Below are positions 31,947 to 43,456 of a stretch of 64,000 bases of DNA, one piece after another; within the stretch, counting starts at the first letter, position 1, and each line of letters opens with the position of its first letter. The position numbers and the translations under genes are program-made. The DNA comes from Schizophyllum amplum (Eukaryota; Basidiomycota; Agaricomycetes; Agaricales; Schizophyllaceae). Location: positions 1 to 64,000 of the forward strand of contig VDMD01000002.1 in assembly GCA_007026445.1 (NCBI GenBank), read 5' to 3'. The notes under the pieces are model-generated. The model saw only the letters and a program-made list of their open reading frames with translations. It made no database searches and was not told the origin of the DNA.

Positions 31947-33256
31947 TCAGCCTTGCGCATTCGCGTACATCTGGTCGGTGAAGCACTGAAGGGCGTCAGG
32001 CATGTGCCGCCGTGAAAACGAGCTAGCAGATGGCTTACGATGAGATTGTCAGTGTTCAAGATCCTCTCCCTTTCCGACAGCCCCCGGTCAATCTTGCAAC
32101 CGTGACCGAGGTCGTAGCTGCCCGAGGCGAGCTCATGTATGTTGCTCCAATTGACAGTCGTGCCCGAGCAGAGCCGCATCGTCTCCACCTCGTCAAAGGA
32201 GATCATGTCGCAGAAGTAGACTTGGCCGTAAAGGTGGCGCAGAAGGAAATGCTGATCGTGGAGATGATGGTCGCCGTTCGAGCACGCTTTCATTTCGTCG
32301 TTGCAGTTGAGCTCCGCCAGCTGTCGTCCTAACCCACGAGCTGGCATTCTCGCCCGCGAGCTGCCGTCCTCGTCCGCGGGCTGGCACCTCCACCCGCGAT
32401 GGCGTCGAAGCTGCCAATGCTGCTACTTTCAGTAAATGGAACAAGGGAAATGTGGGACGGAATACGCACACCGTGCTGGCGACGTCCGAGGTAGAGTCCC
32501 AGCCGAACTAGGAGGTGAGTGAGGTCCGGTAAGAGTCAGAGTTCGAGTAGAGACCGACGCGGTGGTCGCGAGCTCCTTGGCCTCCGTGTAGCTCAAATCG
32601 AAGAAGCTCGACTTCGAGTTGTCGTCGCACGCGTCCTCGGCGCGCTTCAGCGTGAGCGCGGGGCGCCAGAGGTCCCCGCTCAGGGAGAACGTCGCAGAGT
32701 TTGCATGCACTTTGTCCTTGAAGAAGTCGCTAATGCTTCCGACCTTGTTCGCCAAGACGTCAGGGACCTGGAAAGAAGAGACGGGGGCTCAATGCTGAAG
32801 TCGCCCGCTCTGTCGCCCTCAAAGTTGTAGAAGTGGAGGACACTGCGAAGTCTGTAGAGGGAGGACACTGCGAAGTCTGTAGAGGGAGGACACTGCGAAG
32901 TCTGCTCAGCGACAAGAGACGTAGGTGTAGGGTCTGCGACTTACGGTCGTGGGTGGCATTGACCCTCGAACCGGGCTGGATCGTCACGTCAACTCGAATC
33001 GGGCTGGATCGCCACGTCGTTGTCCTCCGTGAGCTTGTCCATCGCGAGTGAGATCTTGACGCCCGAGAAGTCCACCTTCGAGTCGCCCTTGTTCACGAAG
33101 AACAAACGAGCGCGTCGGCAGGTCGCTGTCCAGGACGGAGCCGGCCTTGAGCAACTTGACGAACTCCGAGCCGGTGTTCGTGACGAAGACCGTGACGGTC
33201 ATCTTGTTGACGTACTTGGCGGTCTCGAGCGCGGTCGCGTCGATGAGGGCGGACAT
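31947..33256 (-). pseudogene. deuterolysin (M35) pseudogene, full length but decayed
   Basis: Aligns along the whole intact gene at 45162-46393, from the start to the final exon (CFTDQMYANAQG then stop). Visible damage is extensive. The signal peptide and following 25 or so codons are deleted (MSALIDATALETAKYVNK replaces the secretory start). A frameshift follows TRSF. Three copies of a 26-bp unit are inserted at 32840-32905. Exons 2 and 3 carry more frameshifts. The zinc motif reads IHELASGSYDLGHGC, so the second histidine of HExxH is Ser. The same Ser change and the same rearranged sequence before CNDE occur in the 15.5-kb fragment, so the two copies share a damaged ancestor. Promoter-side homology to the intact gene continues to about 33610. 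Confidence 0.85.
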
Positions 33257-33559
33257 GACAATGAGACGATGTGTTCTCGGTAGGGCTCGACGAGGGAGCA
33301 GAGGAGAGCTGCTGGAGAACCGAGGTCGGGGATGCAAGCTTGAGGCTTATATACGCCGCTGGCTTTTGGAAAAGGGTATGCGGGCCTGTGCAGAGTTCGA
33401 TGGCAACCTCAGCTCATATGCGTCTCGTATGCGCGGGCATGCGCCCTCAAAGGCGGGCGCTGGTCTTGATAAGCGCCACCAGGGACAGGGTACGTCTGAG
33501 CGGCTGAGCAATTACGAGCGAAGTTGACTGCGCAAGTTCAATTTGTTGGTGAGCGTGAC

Positions 33560-34160
33560 AGGGAAGTTGTCGCGCGAGTTGGGCTTGGCGCGACTTGCGG
33601 CGGCCTCACCTCGCACTAGAAATATAAACATCAAGATTGTGAGTAGGATGTCTCCAGACGATGCGAAAGCCCTCGTGGCCGTGACTCTTCCGAGGCGTGA
33701 GAAGGTGAAGGGGAACGAGAAAGCGCAGATGAGCAACGACGTGTGGAAGAGCGAGGACGTGCGGAGAAGAAAGCGAGCAGCTGGAAGGCGAGAAGCCTTC
33801 GTGAACACAAAGCGAAGGTGGTGAAAAGCGAGATGGTGAGGAGGAAGAAGACGAAGATGGGAAAGCAGACGGAGAAGAACGACAAGGTGCAGATGAACGA
33901 GGGAAAGGATAAGAATTGCGGAAAGTGGAAAATGCATGATAAAGGAAGCGGGAAGTGAAGACGCGTGGTCAGTCGAGCGACGTATGAGCAGTCAAGTAGC
34001 GTGGGAGCGTAGAAGAGAGCGGGTGATTGAGGTAGCGCGTGGTGGAGGTAGCGGGGTGGTGAAGGAAGCAAAGAGGAAGAAAAGTTGGGCCGGGGAGAGG
34101 ATGGCTTACAACTCGAGAGGGAAGAAACACACGGATGCGAGTATACGACCTGCATGAAAC
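33560..34160. repeat. purine-rich low-complexity tract
   Basis: AAGGTGAAGGGGAACGAG-type degenerate purine-rich sequence upstream of the pseudogene. The first 60 bp resemble the upstream region of the intact deuterolysin. No credible gene. Confidence 0.5.
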
Positions 34161-34179
34161 CCTTTAGAGTCTAGCCACA

Positions 34180-34680
34180 AATTTGTCAACTCAGACAAAC
34201 AAGAAGGAGCGTGACTACGTACCTGTCCCGCAAGAGCCTTCGCAACCATCCATCGCCTTCACAATCATCCCCACGTCCCTTGTCGTCCCCGCATCCTTTG
34301 TCGTTCCTTGCGTCGCTCGTTGTCCCTTGCGTGACTCGCATCCTTGCCGTCCCTGGCCGTTGCGTCATCTCTCGCGGTTGAGTCGTCCCTCGCATTCTTC
34401 GCCGCCCCTCGTCGTCCGTAATTGTCCTCCGCCACGTCTCGCAGCTGAGCGTCTCTTGCGGTTCAATCGTCTTTCCCAGCTGAGTCATGCCCCCGTCCTT
34501 CGCCGCCTCACGTCCTTCATTGCCCCTCGAGGCTGAGTCGTCTCTCGTCGTTGAGTCGACCCACGCCGTTGAGTTGTCCCCGCGCGGTCGAGTTCTCTCT
34601 CGCGACGGATTCGTCTGAGCGTCGAGAGGCGCGTCGTGCAACGTCCTATCATTTGGTGACAGAAGACGCGTTTCACTGGG
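34180..34680. repeat. inverted copy of the GAC-rich repeat family
   Basis: The complement matches the tract at 13866-14399 and 18330-18700, including GGACAGGTACGTAGTC at its end (34215-34230). Confidence 0.6.
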
Positions 34681-35617
34681 CCGGTTGAGGATGCGTGGGG
34701 CTGGAATACGGGAGACGCATCGTCTTGCTGGACCGAGACGCGTCGCGGCGCTTCCCGTTACCGGCGCCGCGACCGCGAGTAGAAGATAGCGCCGCGAGCG
34801 CGAGCAGGAGATAGCGCAGCGTAGGCGTTGGAGGGGTTCAGTAAAGGAGGGCGAGATGAGATATGCAACATGGTGGTGCCAGCAAGAGGCGCCGTCGGTC
34901 CGGGATCCGATTGCGGCCTCCGCCTCTACGCCACCGTGAGGCTACTAAGACCGATTTGTCGATGTTATAACCTACAACGAATGATCATAATTGAAGAGTC
35001 GGACACTTCTCAGGTTCTCAAGGCCTCGGATTCTCATTCACATTGTCTTTACGCGCGACGCTGCCCGCCCTTCGGAAGACTTTGAGAAGCTTGGCTGTCA
35101 CGTTACCGTGCCGTTTTCACGTGCAGGCGACCGAGCAACACACACGCAAACACTGCGCTACTCCTTCGCCCATGACGACGCCTCCTGGCCCGAGCGTTGA
35201 CCGTCTGGCCCGAGCATAGACCGTCGAACGAATTCATTGGCCATACTGTGCGCACCGAGGACCTGCATAGGAGAACTTTTGAGCAGAAAACGTATCTATC
35301 ACGGCGTAGCTACATCAGGACCGGTTTGGACAAGCGCGCTTGTTGGTGGCTTCTACTCGACTGAACTCGTACCTTCGCCTGCGATAATCGGGTCTATTAT
35401 ATCTTCCACTTTCTGTTGCAGGTGAGTTATTCGACTCATCGTATCATTACTCGGTATCCGCTCAGCTGCGCATTCCGAACCGTTGACTCCCGAAGGGTGC
35501 CAATCCGATTCATCACGTTAACTTCTTCATGGCAAGCCCCTCCTCAGGAGCTCACTCCATTTCCAGTCACCATAACACCTCGTTTCTGACGCACAACTGC
35601 GCCCATCTCCACCTGTC
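34681..35617. other. spacer upstream of BTB gene
   Basis: No gene recognised. Moderately AT-rich near 34950-35000. The region to 35617 should hold the BTB promoter, but no TATA box stands out. Confidence 0.35.
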
Positions 35618-36626
35618 ATGCCGCCTCTCGGCCCCGATACGCCACGAGTATGCGAGAGATGTGAGTTTACTACTTGTCTGTCTGTCTGCCAAGCGTCGTC
35701 TGTAGAACATCGACTAACGACCATCAGTCTCTACAGCCACCCAAAGCACGATCCCGTTTGTGTCGCGCGATAACATGACGTTCCACATCGAACGTGCGAA
35801 GCTCGAGCGCGCAGCAGAATTTGCACCGCCGTCGTCCGTGCACTCCTCGCCGACCGAGCCCGTTCGTCTGGATGATGACTCTGTGACACTAGAGCTTCTC
35901 TTTCGCTTCGTCTACTGCGAGGTGTACATCAATCTCGATGCCGAGTCCTTCCTAGTCGTTGCGGAGCTGGCGGAGGCCGCGGAAAAATACATGGTATATT
36001 CTGCGATGACTGTTTGTCGTCTCTACATGAAGTACGGAATCATATGTTCCTAAATATACGATGCTAACATTGCCCTCCTAGGAACAAATCCAAGGAGCAG
36101 CCAACAATCGTCATGAAATATGCTGCCAGGTACAACTATAAAGACATACTGGACGTAGTCGCTCCGTACACTGTTGGCCGGGCTGTACCGGTCATGAAGC
36201 AGATACTCCCTGAGTCATACTTGCTTCCCTGGGTGAGTGATCAGTACTTATTCGTGTAATTCCTCAAAAGAAGTGACTTGTCTACAGTTCACCTTCAATT
36301 CCGAATATCAAGAGGTTGCGCGGCTCGCCGTGACGCGCCGGATCGAACAAGACAGTTGTCATTTCGACGAGGCCGGTGATTGGTATCCCTGCATGCAGGT
36401 CGAGGTCGAGGATGGTGATCCACCGTGGGTTTTGGACTACCAGCGCAAAATCGCGCTCGCCTTGTCTGTCACAGGCGGACGAGGTCTGCTGGATCTTGAC
36501 AGGATATTCACGAGAGAGTTGGCAGGAGACTTGAAGTGCGGTGGCTGCGCAGGAGCCTTCCACGCTTGGAAATACGCTGTCGCGACAGACGTATCGCGGA
36601 TAGCACCTTTTACGACGTTTTTGTGA
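35618..36626 (+). CDS. BTB/POZ domain protein
   Basis: Four exons (35618-35660, 35728-36031, 36082-36232, 36288-36626) join in frame to 278 residues. The BTB fold is recognisable from FHIERAKLERAAEFAPP, VRLDDDSVTLELLFRFVY and the LAEAAEKYMVYSAMTVCRLYM helices. This is followed by a BACK-like helical tail (IVMKYAARYNYKDILDVVAP). The last exon has a C-terminal region with WVLDYQRKIALAL and a Cys pair (KCGGCAGAFHAWK). Agaricomycetes carry many such single-BTB proteins, often near F-box genes as here. They are thought to be CUL3 adaptors or transcription co-factors; no specific role can be inferred. All introns have normal donors and acceptors (50-67 nt). Confidence 0.87.
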
Positions 36627-37089
36627 GCGCATCGCTGTCTCAAATATCCAACAGTCCTTGGGGCACTGAGATTGGGTGATTCGGCAAGTTGACCAAGTAG
36701 TTATTATGACAAGCACCGCCCACTCTAGCCGAGATAGTGTCAATCGCAGACGAGCGCACCACTCCTTTTGTCTCGTCGGTCAGCGTCCTAAGGCTAGTCC
36801 ATTGGCAAGACGCGACGATCGGGCGGACTTGTCGTCGGTCCGGGGTCCGACTCATCTTGCGCCGCGAAGTGCCTCGCCACAAATACGCCCACCTCACACC
36901 TCCTGCCCAGCCTCCTGCCACTCCCAGGAGCTGCCTGTCTCCTCTTCGAAGCTTGTAGCTCAAGCTGGAACACCGCTGGCGTTTATTCGTTGCTGACAGT
37001 GACACTCTTTAACACGCTGCTCGTGTCTTCGGCACCGCCGCTCGTATCCCTTTCACCAGCTCGAACTGTATGCCCTCACAGATGTCAGG
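36627..37089. other. spacer between BTB and F-box genes
   Basis: 460 bp with no gene seen. It presumably holds the BTB 3' end and the F-box promoter. Confidence 0.35.
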
Positions 37090-39037
37090 ATGCAACTCCA
37101 AGTACCAGAAATCCTTTTCATGATCGCTTGTGAGCTCGACAACGACGTAGGACTAGGCAAAAGCAGCAGATCGTCTACCAGTGAAGATGGCATCTGGGCT
37201 ATCGAGAGCGACAGCTGGGCTACCGAGAGCGACAGTTGGGCTACCGAGAGAAACAAAGGGTCGGCCGGTCTGAACGGCACAGTAAGGTCGCCCAAGGGCG
37301 ACCTCTACCGGCTTGCGTCAGCCTCGCGGCAGTGGCGAGAGGTCGTCGATATCGTGCTCTGGCAGCGTATGGAAGGGCTATTGCCCATCTTGGCGTGTGT
37401 GCCCAGCTTATACGACAAGGTACGTGAGCTGAGTGGACTCGGTGGTCATCCAAGTGTCCAGGTGGGCATACAGATGTCCGTTCAAACTGACGACTTCGCA
37501 GATGGAATTGACTACGACGAGGGTCAGTGGACGAGTCAGTATACGGCGTTATCGTCTTAACATAAGATTGCAGGAACTCTTTCGTGCGATAGCTCCCCAA
37601 GACTGGACGCGCGACAGCATCGTCCGGCGTCGCGCCCTCGTCACGCACCTCATTATGCCGTGCGAGCATTGGTGGGATGTGCAGGGCGCCGTGGCTGTTT
37701 GCCCCCCGCCGGATGCGCTCTTTCCAAACCTGCGCCACCTCACTATCATCGCGAGGAGCCCGTACGACGATCGTGGTGTACACCCTGGCTTCCTCGACCT
37801 CATCCTCGGCCCGAACATCGGAGCTACCAGCACGAGTTCTACAATTACGGCACTCCATCTGCTCGGCGTCCGTGCTTCGCATGTCCCAGACCCGCGTGGG
37901 CTGATAGCGCGCTGCCCCGCCCTCACCGACATCCGCATCGACCACGCCCCAGAAGACATCGCCGACGCGGACGACGTGGGCTTCGCATACGCTATCCTCG
38001 ATGCCGTGCCCAAGCGGTATCGACATCTAACCAGCCTCTCTCTCTCCCTCTGCGGCGACTTCACCAGCACCCAGCTCAGCGCCCTATCCCAGATGCGCGG
38101 CCTCCGCTCCCTCGCTCTTTTTAACTCACGCCGGCCCTCGGGAGCTCAACCCCGTCCCCCGCCCATGCAGCTGTCGAGCAACGGCGACGAATTTCGCAGT
38201 CTGCAGGCCCTCAAGCTCTTCTACTTCTACCACGAGGACGTGCTGGCGATCATCCACTGCGTGCGCGGCCGCGCCCTCGAGCGCATCTCGCTCCATATCC
38301 GCGTCCCGTCCGCCGCCGCGTTCGCAGCCCTCATGGAGGCCATCGGCGCGCACTGCGACCCGCCCACCTTGCGCGTTTGCCGCATGCACTTCATCGGAGG
38401 CAACATGCACGAGCTGGCGTGGGGCGTCTCGCGCGCGCATCTGAAGCAACTGTCGGCGTTTCCGAACCTGACGGACGTGGTGCTGGAGAAAATCCCCTCC
38501 TCGGAGCTGGTTGATGAGGATGTGGCGGTGTTGGTGGGGTGCTGGCCCGCGTTGCGGAGTCTGGTCGTGACGACGAGATTTCGGTGGCCGGATGAGGCGA
38601 GGTTGACGCTGAACGCTCTGATAGCGATCGCTCGACATTGCCCCGATATTGAGCGCGTCAAGATACGGCTCGACGCGCTCGTTGTACCGCACGCTGCGCT
38701 CGTTGTACCGCAAGCTGCGCTCGTCGCGCCGCTGGGAAAGGTCGTGGTGCTACCAAAAGGGTCCATGGAGCACTCGGAGGCTGGCTCGTCTTCTCGTTTG
38801 GGCGCTCGTTCCCCGCTGTGTATGGGCGCCCGCCCCCCGCTTTGTACGGGTACCCGCCCCCCGCTTCGCCTGGCCGTTGACAGAGCGCCGATAGACGACG
38901 CGGACGCCGTCGCGCAAATCCTCCAGCGCCTGTTTCCGGGAATCCAGGATGTGAAGTATCGCGAAGTATTCGATGCGCCGCATGGGTGGAAGACCCACTG
39001 GGACCGCGTAAATGCCCTTTTACTCGCGGCGAGATGA
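37090..39037 (+). CDS. F-box/LRR protein
   Basis: Three exons (37090-37419, 37502-37522, 37574-39037) give 604 residues. The F-box starts at once (LQVPEILFMIACELD) and is interrupted by a loop containing a 24-bp tandem repeat (AIESDSWATESDSWATE). It then resumes with GDLYRLASASRQWREVVDIV. The rest is LRR-like (LRHLTIIAR, ITALHLLGV, LTSLSLSLCGD, LRSLALFNS, LKLFYFY, LRSLVVTTRFRW). Two further short coding repeats lie near the C-terminus: ALVVPHAALVVPQAALV and PPLCMGARPPLCTGTRPP. These are probably recent repeat expansions and may vary between strains. The 21-nt exon 2 is small but keeps the frame. Expected role: SCF substrate adaptor, target unknown. Confidence 0.85.
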
Positions 39038-39806
39038 CAAATCGACTTGCTCGAGGATACATACACTAGTCTCCAAGGCAGATGTTCAGGATACACTACT
39101 GATGCGATTCAAATCATGTTTCTGAGGCTATGATACAGTCCTCTGGGAGAGTGCGAGTTGAGTCTTGACGTCCCTCGAGAAGCGCGCGAGTTGACGTTCC
39201 TCGAGGAGAGCGCGAGCTGACCTCCATCGAGGACATCGCGTCAACCATCCTGGACGATTGGGGACCGACGTTTCCCACAGGGCTCGCAGATGGACGTTGG
39301 AGAGATGACGACTTTCCTTGAGGGGAAAGGGATGGGGAGGGGGACAGCGGCAAAAGGCGGCAAAATGAAGGAAGTCGGTCTAAGGAGGGGGTGGATAGAG
39401 TGACGAGAGCTGAGACAGTGAGACGTAGAGGGAGAAGGGGCGCTGAGAAACCCGAGGGAGGCATTATTAACGGGCGTCCGTAAGCTCGGACGCAGTCATA
39501 ACACACCAAGCAAGGGTTTCGAGGTCATTGTGCGCGCCTCAGTTATTTACATCTCTTTCCGGTGATGAGATGCCGGGTGGAGATGCGAGCAAGGTGAGTA
39601 ACATCATGATGGCAGGAGAACTGAACAATGCCAGTCCGACCAAATTGGGTAATCGCCTGTCCGCACGTGACTAAATAGCCAGTTGACACTTATGATTTGT
39701 TGAGTTACTGTAATCGTCTTCCTCGTTCATCGTCTGTAAGTTGCACAGTCCGTCCTGCTTAGTCGCTTGAGCAAGATGGAAGCGACCCGAAAAAAAACCG
39801 CGATTT
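39038..39806. other. spacer
   Basis: No gene recognised. 39150-39230 has two or three imperfect copies of CTCGAGGAGAGCGCGAG-like DNA. Confidence 0.35.
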
Positions 39807-40412
39807 CGCGTTATTCATGTAAAGCTCGAGCAGGGATTCGAACCCCCAGGCGCCATTGAAAGCGTAGCCTGACCGTTAGACAACTCAAGTACAGTACAAC
39901 CGTGTATTCAAGGGTTTAGTATCAACGCAAGTATTAAGTAGTTGTAGAAGGCAGAGGACAACTGGCGACTGCTCGTGTATATTGCTAAATACTGCTATCG
40001 AGATCCTGTGAATGAGCTCTACTGTGCTGCGGAGGTTCGAGTACAAGAAATAACAGGTTTGAGAGAAGAGAACACTACGTAACTTTGGACGCCGTTGGAT
40101 CGCGAGTCGGAACAAATCTACATATGCAGAAATATGCAGAATATATGTGTGTACGAACAACCAAGAAATAAGAAAGCTAGTCATTAAGGGCACCAAGAGC
40201 GAAAGCGACAGGAGACAGAATATATCATGACAACTGACTAACCATGACGACTCGGATATGATAAAGCAAGAAGAGTGCCTCGGAGGACGAGAAGAGCGCC
40301 TCGGAGGACGAGAAGATTTCCACAGAGGACGGGAAGCAGTGAGCAATAAGTATGTCGACGCGATAAGTAGGAAAAGAAGGCTCCCGTCGACTGCTCTTAC
40401 ATGAATAACGCG
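39807..40412. repeat. 606-bp segment bounded by a 16-bp inverted repeat
   Basis: CGCGTTATTCATGTAA at 39807-39822 and its complement at 40397-40412. The left arm abuts a tRNA-like sequence, and a few bases (CTGCTC) of that sequence's 3' end are also next to the right arm. This could be a small mobile element or an inverted duplication of a tRNA 3' flank. A 24-bp unit (CCTCGGAGGACGAGAAGA) is repeated at about 40275-40316. Confidence 0.5.
39825..39889 (-). tRNA. tRNA-like sequence (Glu-UUC type), probably a pseudogene
   Basis: The minus strand has an A-box-like GTCTAACGGTC, a loop CTTTCAA that would give anticodon UUC, and a good B box GGTTCGAATCC. A 7-bp acceptor can form with two G-U pairs (CTTGAGT/GCTCGAG). 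The anticodon and T stems are mispaired and the total is only about 65 nt, so it is probably degenerate. Confidence 0.45.
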
Positions 40413-40561
40413 GGTTTCGATGGGGGAGCCGTCGTGCGAGCAGATTGCCTAACCGCTTGTCAATGGGAAGAACGTGCCAGATCCTCGTTCGCAGGCCTGC
40501 AGGTACGGCCTCGACGAGAAAGACAAACACGGCGCTGACGACGAGCCCTCAACGCGGCGAC

Positions 40562-41964
40562 CTAGTACTGAGGCGGAGATCGGTGGTCGACGTTGTGACT
40601 CGACTCGTGCCAAGTTTGGTTCGACTCCGGCGATGTCTGGCACTGAGGCGGTATATATAAGATCTGCGGGGGAACATAACGCGGGGCGTCCGCTGGGGTA
40701 GGGCGCGAGGCGTCCGCTGGAGCAACGCGCGGGGCGTTCGCTGGGGTCAGTCGCCGGGCGTGCATTGAGGTTACGCTCAGGGCATCCGCTGGCATGCGCA
40801 CTCGTGCGTACGGATGTCCTCTCAGCGACATCACCCGCGGCAGAGGGGCGGTCGCAAACGCGTGCATACGACCATGCGAGTTGTTGTGTGCGCTTGGATG
40901 TGGCCATATTGGCCAGGGGTGCTGTTCAACGGGATGCGATACGGACGCGTGTGGAGAACCAGACGCCTTGGGTGCGTGAGAAGGAACAGACAGCTGAAGC
41001 GACACGACAGCTTCAGACGAGTTGACGAGGTCCGAGAATACCGAGAAACGCACCTGATCTGAATCCTGCAATGGATGCTCTCGCGCCCCAGTCGTCCCCG
41101 CCCGTTCGGTACCAGCCACAATGCCTTGCGCCGTATTCGTCGCTTCTGTCGCCGTGGTGGCCTCCTTCGCTTCGCCGTCACCGGCCTCCTCTCGGCTCCG
41201 AGCTGCATAGGCTGCCTGGCGCGCTTGAGCTGCCAGCGCTGCCTCGTGATGGCGTGCAGCGTTCGGTACCGCGTTGTACAACGCCGCGGCCATAAGCTTT
41301 CGGTCATCTCGAGCTTGAACAAGATCGGCTCTTGTCAGCCGTGCGTCCTCCGCGGCGCGATGGGCGCTCTGGTAGGCACGGCGCGCATCCTCGGTGGCGC
41401 GCAAGGCGTTTTCGGCGGCGCGTGCTGCACGAGCGTCGGCGTTCAGTATTTGGGCTTCGGCGGATTCCGCTCTCGCGCGGACGGCTGCGAGCTCCGAGTG
41501 TGCAATGGCGGTCTTGGCGTTCGCTCTGTCGATGGCCGCCACAGCGTCGCGAAGCAGAGCTCGTGTCTCGTCCTTTTCCTGAGCCATACGTGACAGCATC
41601 GCATTCAACTCGCGGTCAGCATGCATCCGTGCATCGTCCGCCTGCATCTTCGCATCCTTCAGGTCGGTCTTTGATAGCAGCAATGTAAGCTCCCCCATCG
41701 TTGTCTACGGGAAATCTAAATCCGATGCGCACGTACCTCCAACGCAGCTTTCTCCGCCTCCCATGCCACCCTACAGATCTCGAGGGCCGTCGCTGTCTCT
41801 TCGTGGAGGCGTTCAATCCCAGCAAGACAAGAACTGGCAGAAGGTGCAGATGCGGTGTTAGACGGAGCTGTAGTCGCGTCATAGTAAGAGCCATTGATAG
41901 GGACGGATGGCGAGTGAGAGCGCAGGCCGTCGTTAGTCCTTTTGCGGGGAGGATCGTTGGACAT
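40562..41964 (-). CDS. hypothetical coiled-coil protein
   Basis: Two exons, 41737-41964 and 40562-41689, give about 451 residues. The N-terminus is Ser/Pro-rich with basic clusters (PPRKRTNDGLRSHS). From about residue 55 to 230 it is a long Ala/Glu/Arg-rich helix with heptad-like spacing (AEKAALE, DLKDAKMQADDARMHADREL, AAVRARAESAEAQILNADA). The C-terminal 150 residues are Pro/His/Ser-rich with a short repeat (TPANAPRVAPADASRPTPAD). The intron acceptor is ambiguous: a 47-nt intron ends at GAG, a 32-nt one at TAG, and both keep the frame. No domain is recognised. It could be a species-restricted protein. The open frame of over 1.1 kb with biased composition argues for a real gene but not decisively. 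Confidence 0.5.
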
Positions 41965-43456
41965 CTTCACAGTGCAGCCTTGCCCAGTGACGCGCTGAGA
42001 GCAGATGCAAGGCTCCGGGCTGTTCTTGAGACTGCTGTCAGACAGACGTGTCGCGGAGTGTCACACACACGAGCACCCTAGAGTCAAAGCAGGTTCGAGA
42101 AAGGATTAGAGGGTCATGGGAGTCCGAGGAGGGCCCCAGGGGGGCGGACTGTCCGCTAAGTACAGGAACCCTCGTGTGCACCGAGTCACAGCAGGTGGTT
42201 ACCATCGACATCAAGTGCAGTTATGATCTTCAGCTTCAGACCTGACATACTCAATGGGACACGTAAAGGTTGCGTAGAGGCCGTTCCAAGAAAAAGCGCT
42301 GCAGCCGTCCGGTGATCGCCGGTCAGTCGCGTCGATCAATGCCATTCCTTTTGGTCTTCGCCACTTACTTACCTCGACCTCTGAAGTGAGCACATGCCCG
42401 TCTTCCTGAACCGCGCGTCCTGAAGTATCTCAGAGCCTAGATTTACCATTCAAGCCCCTCATCAGGTTCGGAGTATCGTCCTCTAATAATTGCCGCAGTC
42501 GCCGTGCGTGCCTCAACTACTTAGACTGCGCCGCCTGCACGGTACATATACAATGTCACTGTCAGGGTCCTGGGTCAAAGCTTGGCTGGGCGCTCTTGCG
42601 TTACGAGATCATGTAAGTAAGTACTCCATTTGACGTATTGTTCGTGCATGTTTCGGGTTATTCGAGATATCGTTCAGGCGACCATGAAGACGCCTGTTCG
42701 AGGGGCGAGATTCCCAAAAAGCCAGATACCTGGGAGACGCGCAGTTGCACTGCAGAAGGACACCTAGGTGAGCTGCCTCGAATTAAGCGCTGGAGGGGAT
42801 GGCTGGTCGGGGGTCGCCAAAATCTGTGGCTTCACTGGGTGTGGCTAACCGCGTAGTGCTGGCGCCGCCATCGAAATAGAGGCACGACTTGTTCTGACAG
42901 CCACAGAGAAATTATGTGGTACGTGCTCGTCTGCTTCAAATCGAGCTGTGCACCGAGAACTGCATGTAACGCTGCGACTAGGCCGCGGGCGCTCAAGCGT
43001 CCTGCTCGAACATGCACTCCCATCGCTCCCTGAGAACATCACCTCGACGCCGAAGCTCGGCGTTCACACGTCAGGTTAATGCCGGGAATCCGAATACGCC
43101 CGCATAGGGTCGTTACGCTCGCTCCCCTACACATGAACTTACGCTCGCTGTCCAGCGCGCGCTCATTTCCACCAACTGTGCGTATTTACCACATCAATGC
43201 TGGTCGGCATGCCGCGCCTGACGTGGCGATAGCGTGCCGCGAACAATGCCTCTCCAGCTCGCTCGCCCACTCCACCTCGTTCGTCCTCTCCGCCCTCGCC
43301 CTCTCCAACTGACCTTCCCCCTTCTTCTCCAGCTCTCCCCTTCCTCTCTCCCTTTCTCCGTTACTCAGGCCATTTCGTCCCCCTTCCATCGTAAGTAATT
43401 GCTCCCCTAACTGTGCTCCAAGCTGTACTGTATAACGGTGACTTAATATTTTCTGC
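41965..43456. other. gene-poor spacer
   Basis: No gene recognised. Short open frames only. 43230-43345 is CT-rich and forms the 5' flank of the split tRNA gene, resembling the flank at 24850-25000. Confidence 0.35.

Noticed and set aside
33512..33937. Leu/Phe-rich minus-strand frame upstream of the deuterolysin pseudogene
   Set aside because: Purine-rich low-complexity DNA read in reverse. Only its end has homology, to non-coding upstream DNA of the intact gene.
37241..39096. Long minus-strand frames opposite the F-box gene
   Set aside because: Shadows of the plus-strand F-box/LRR gene, whose exons carry the recognisable motifs.
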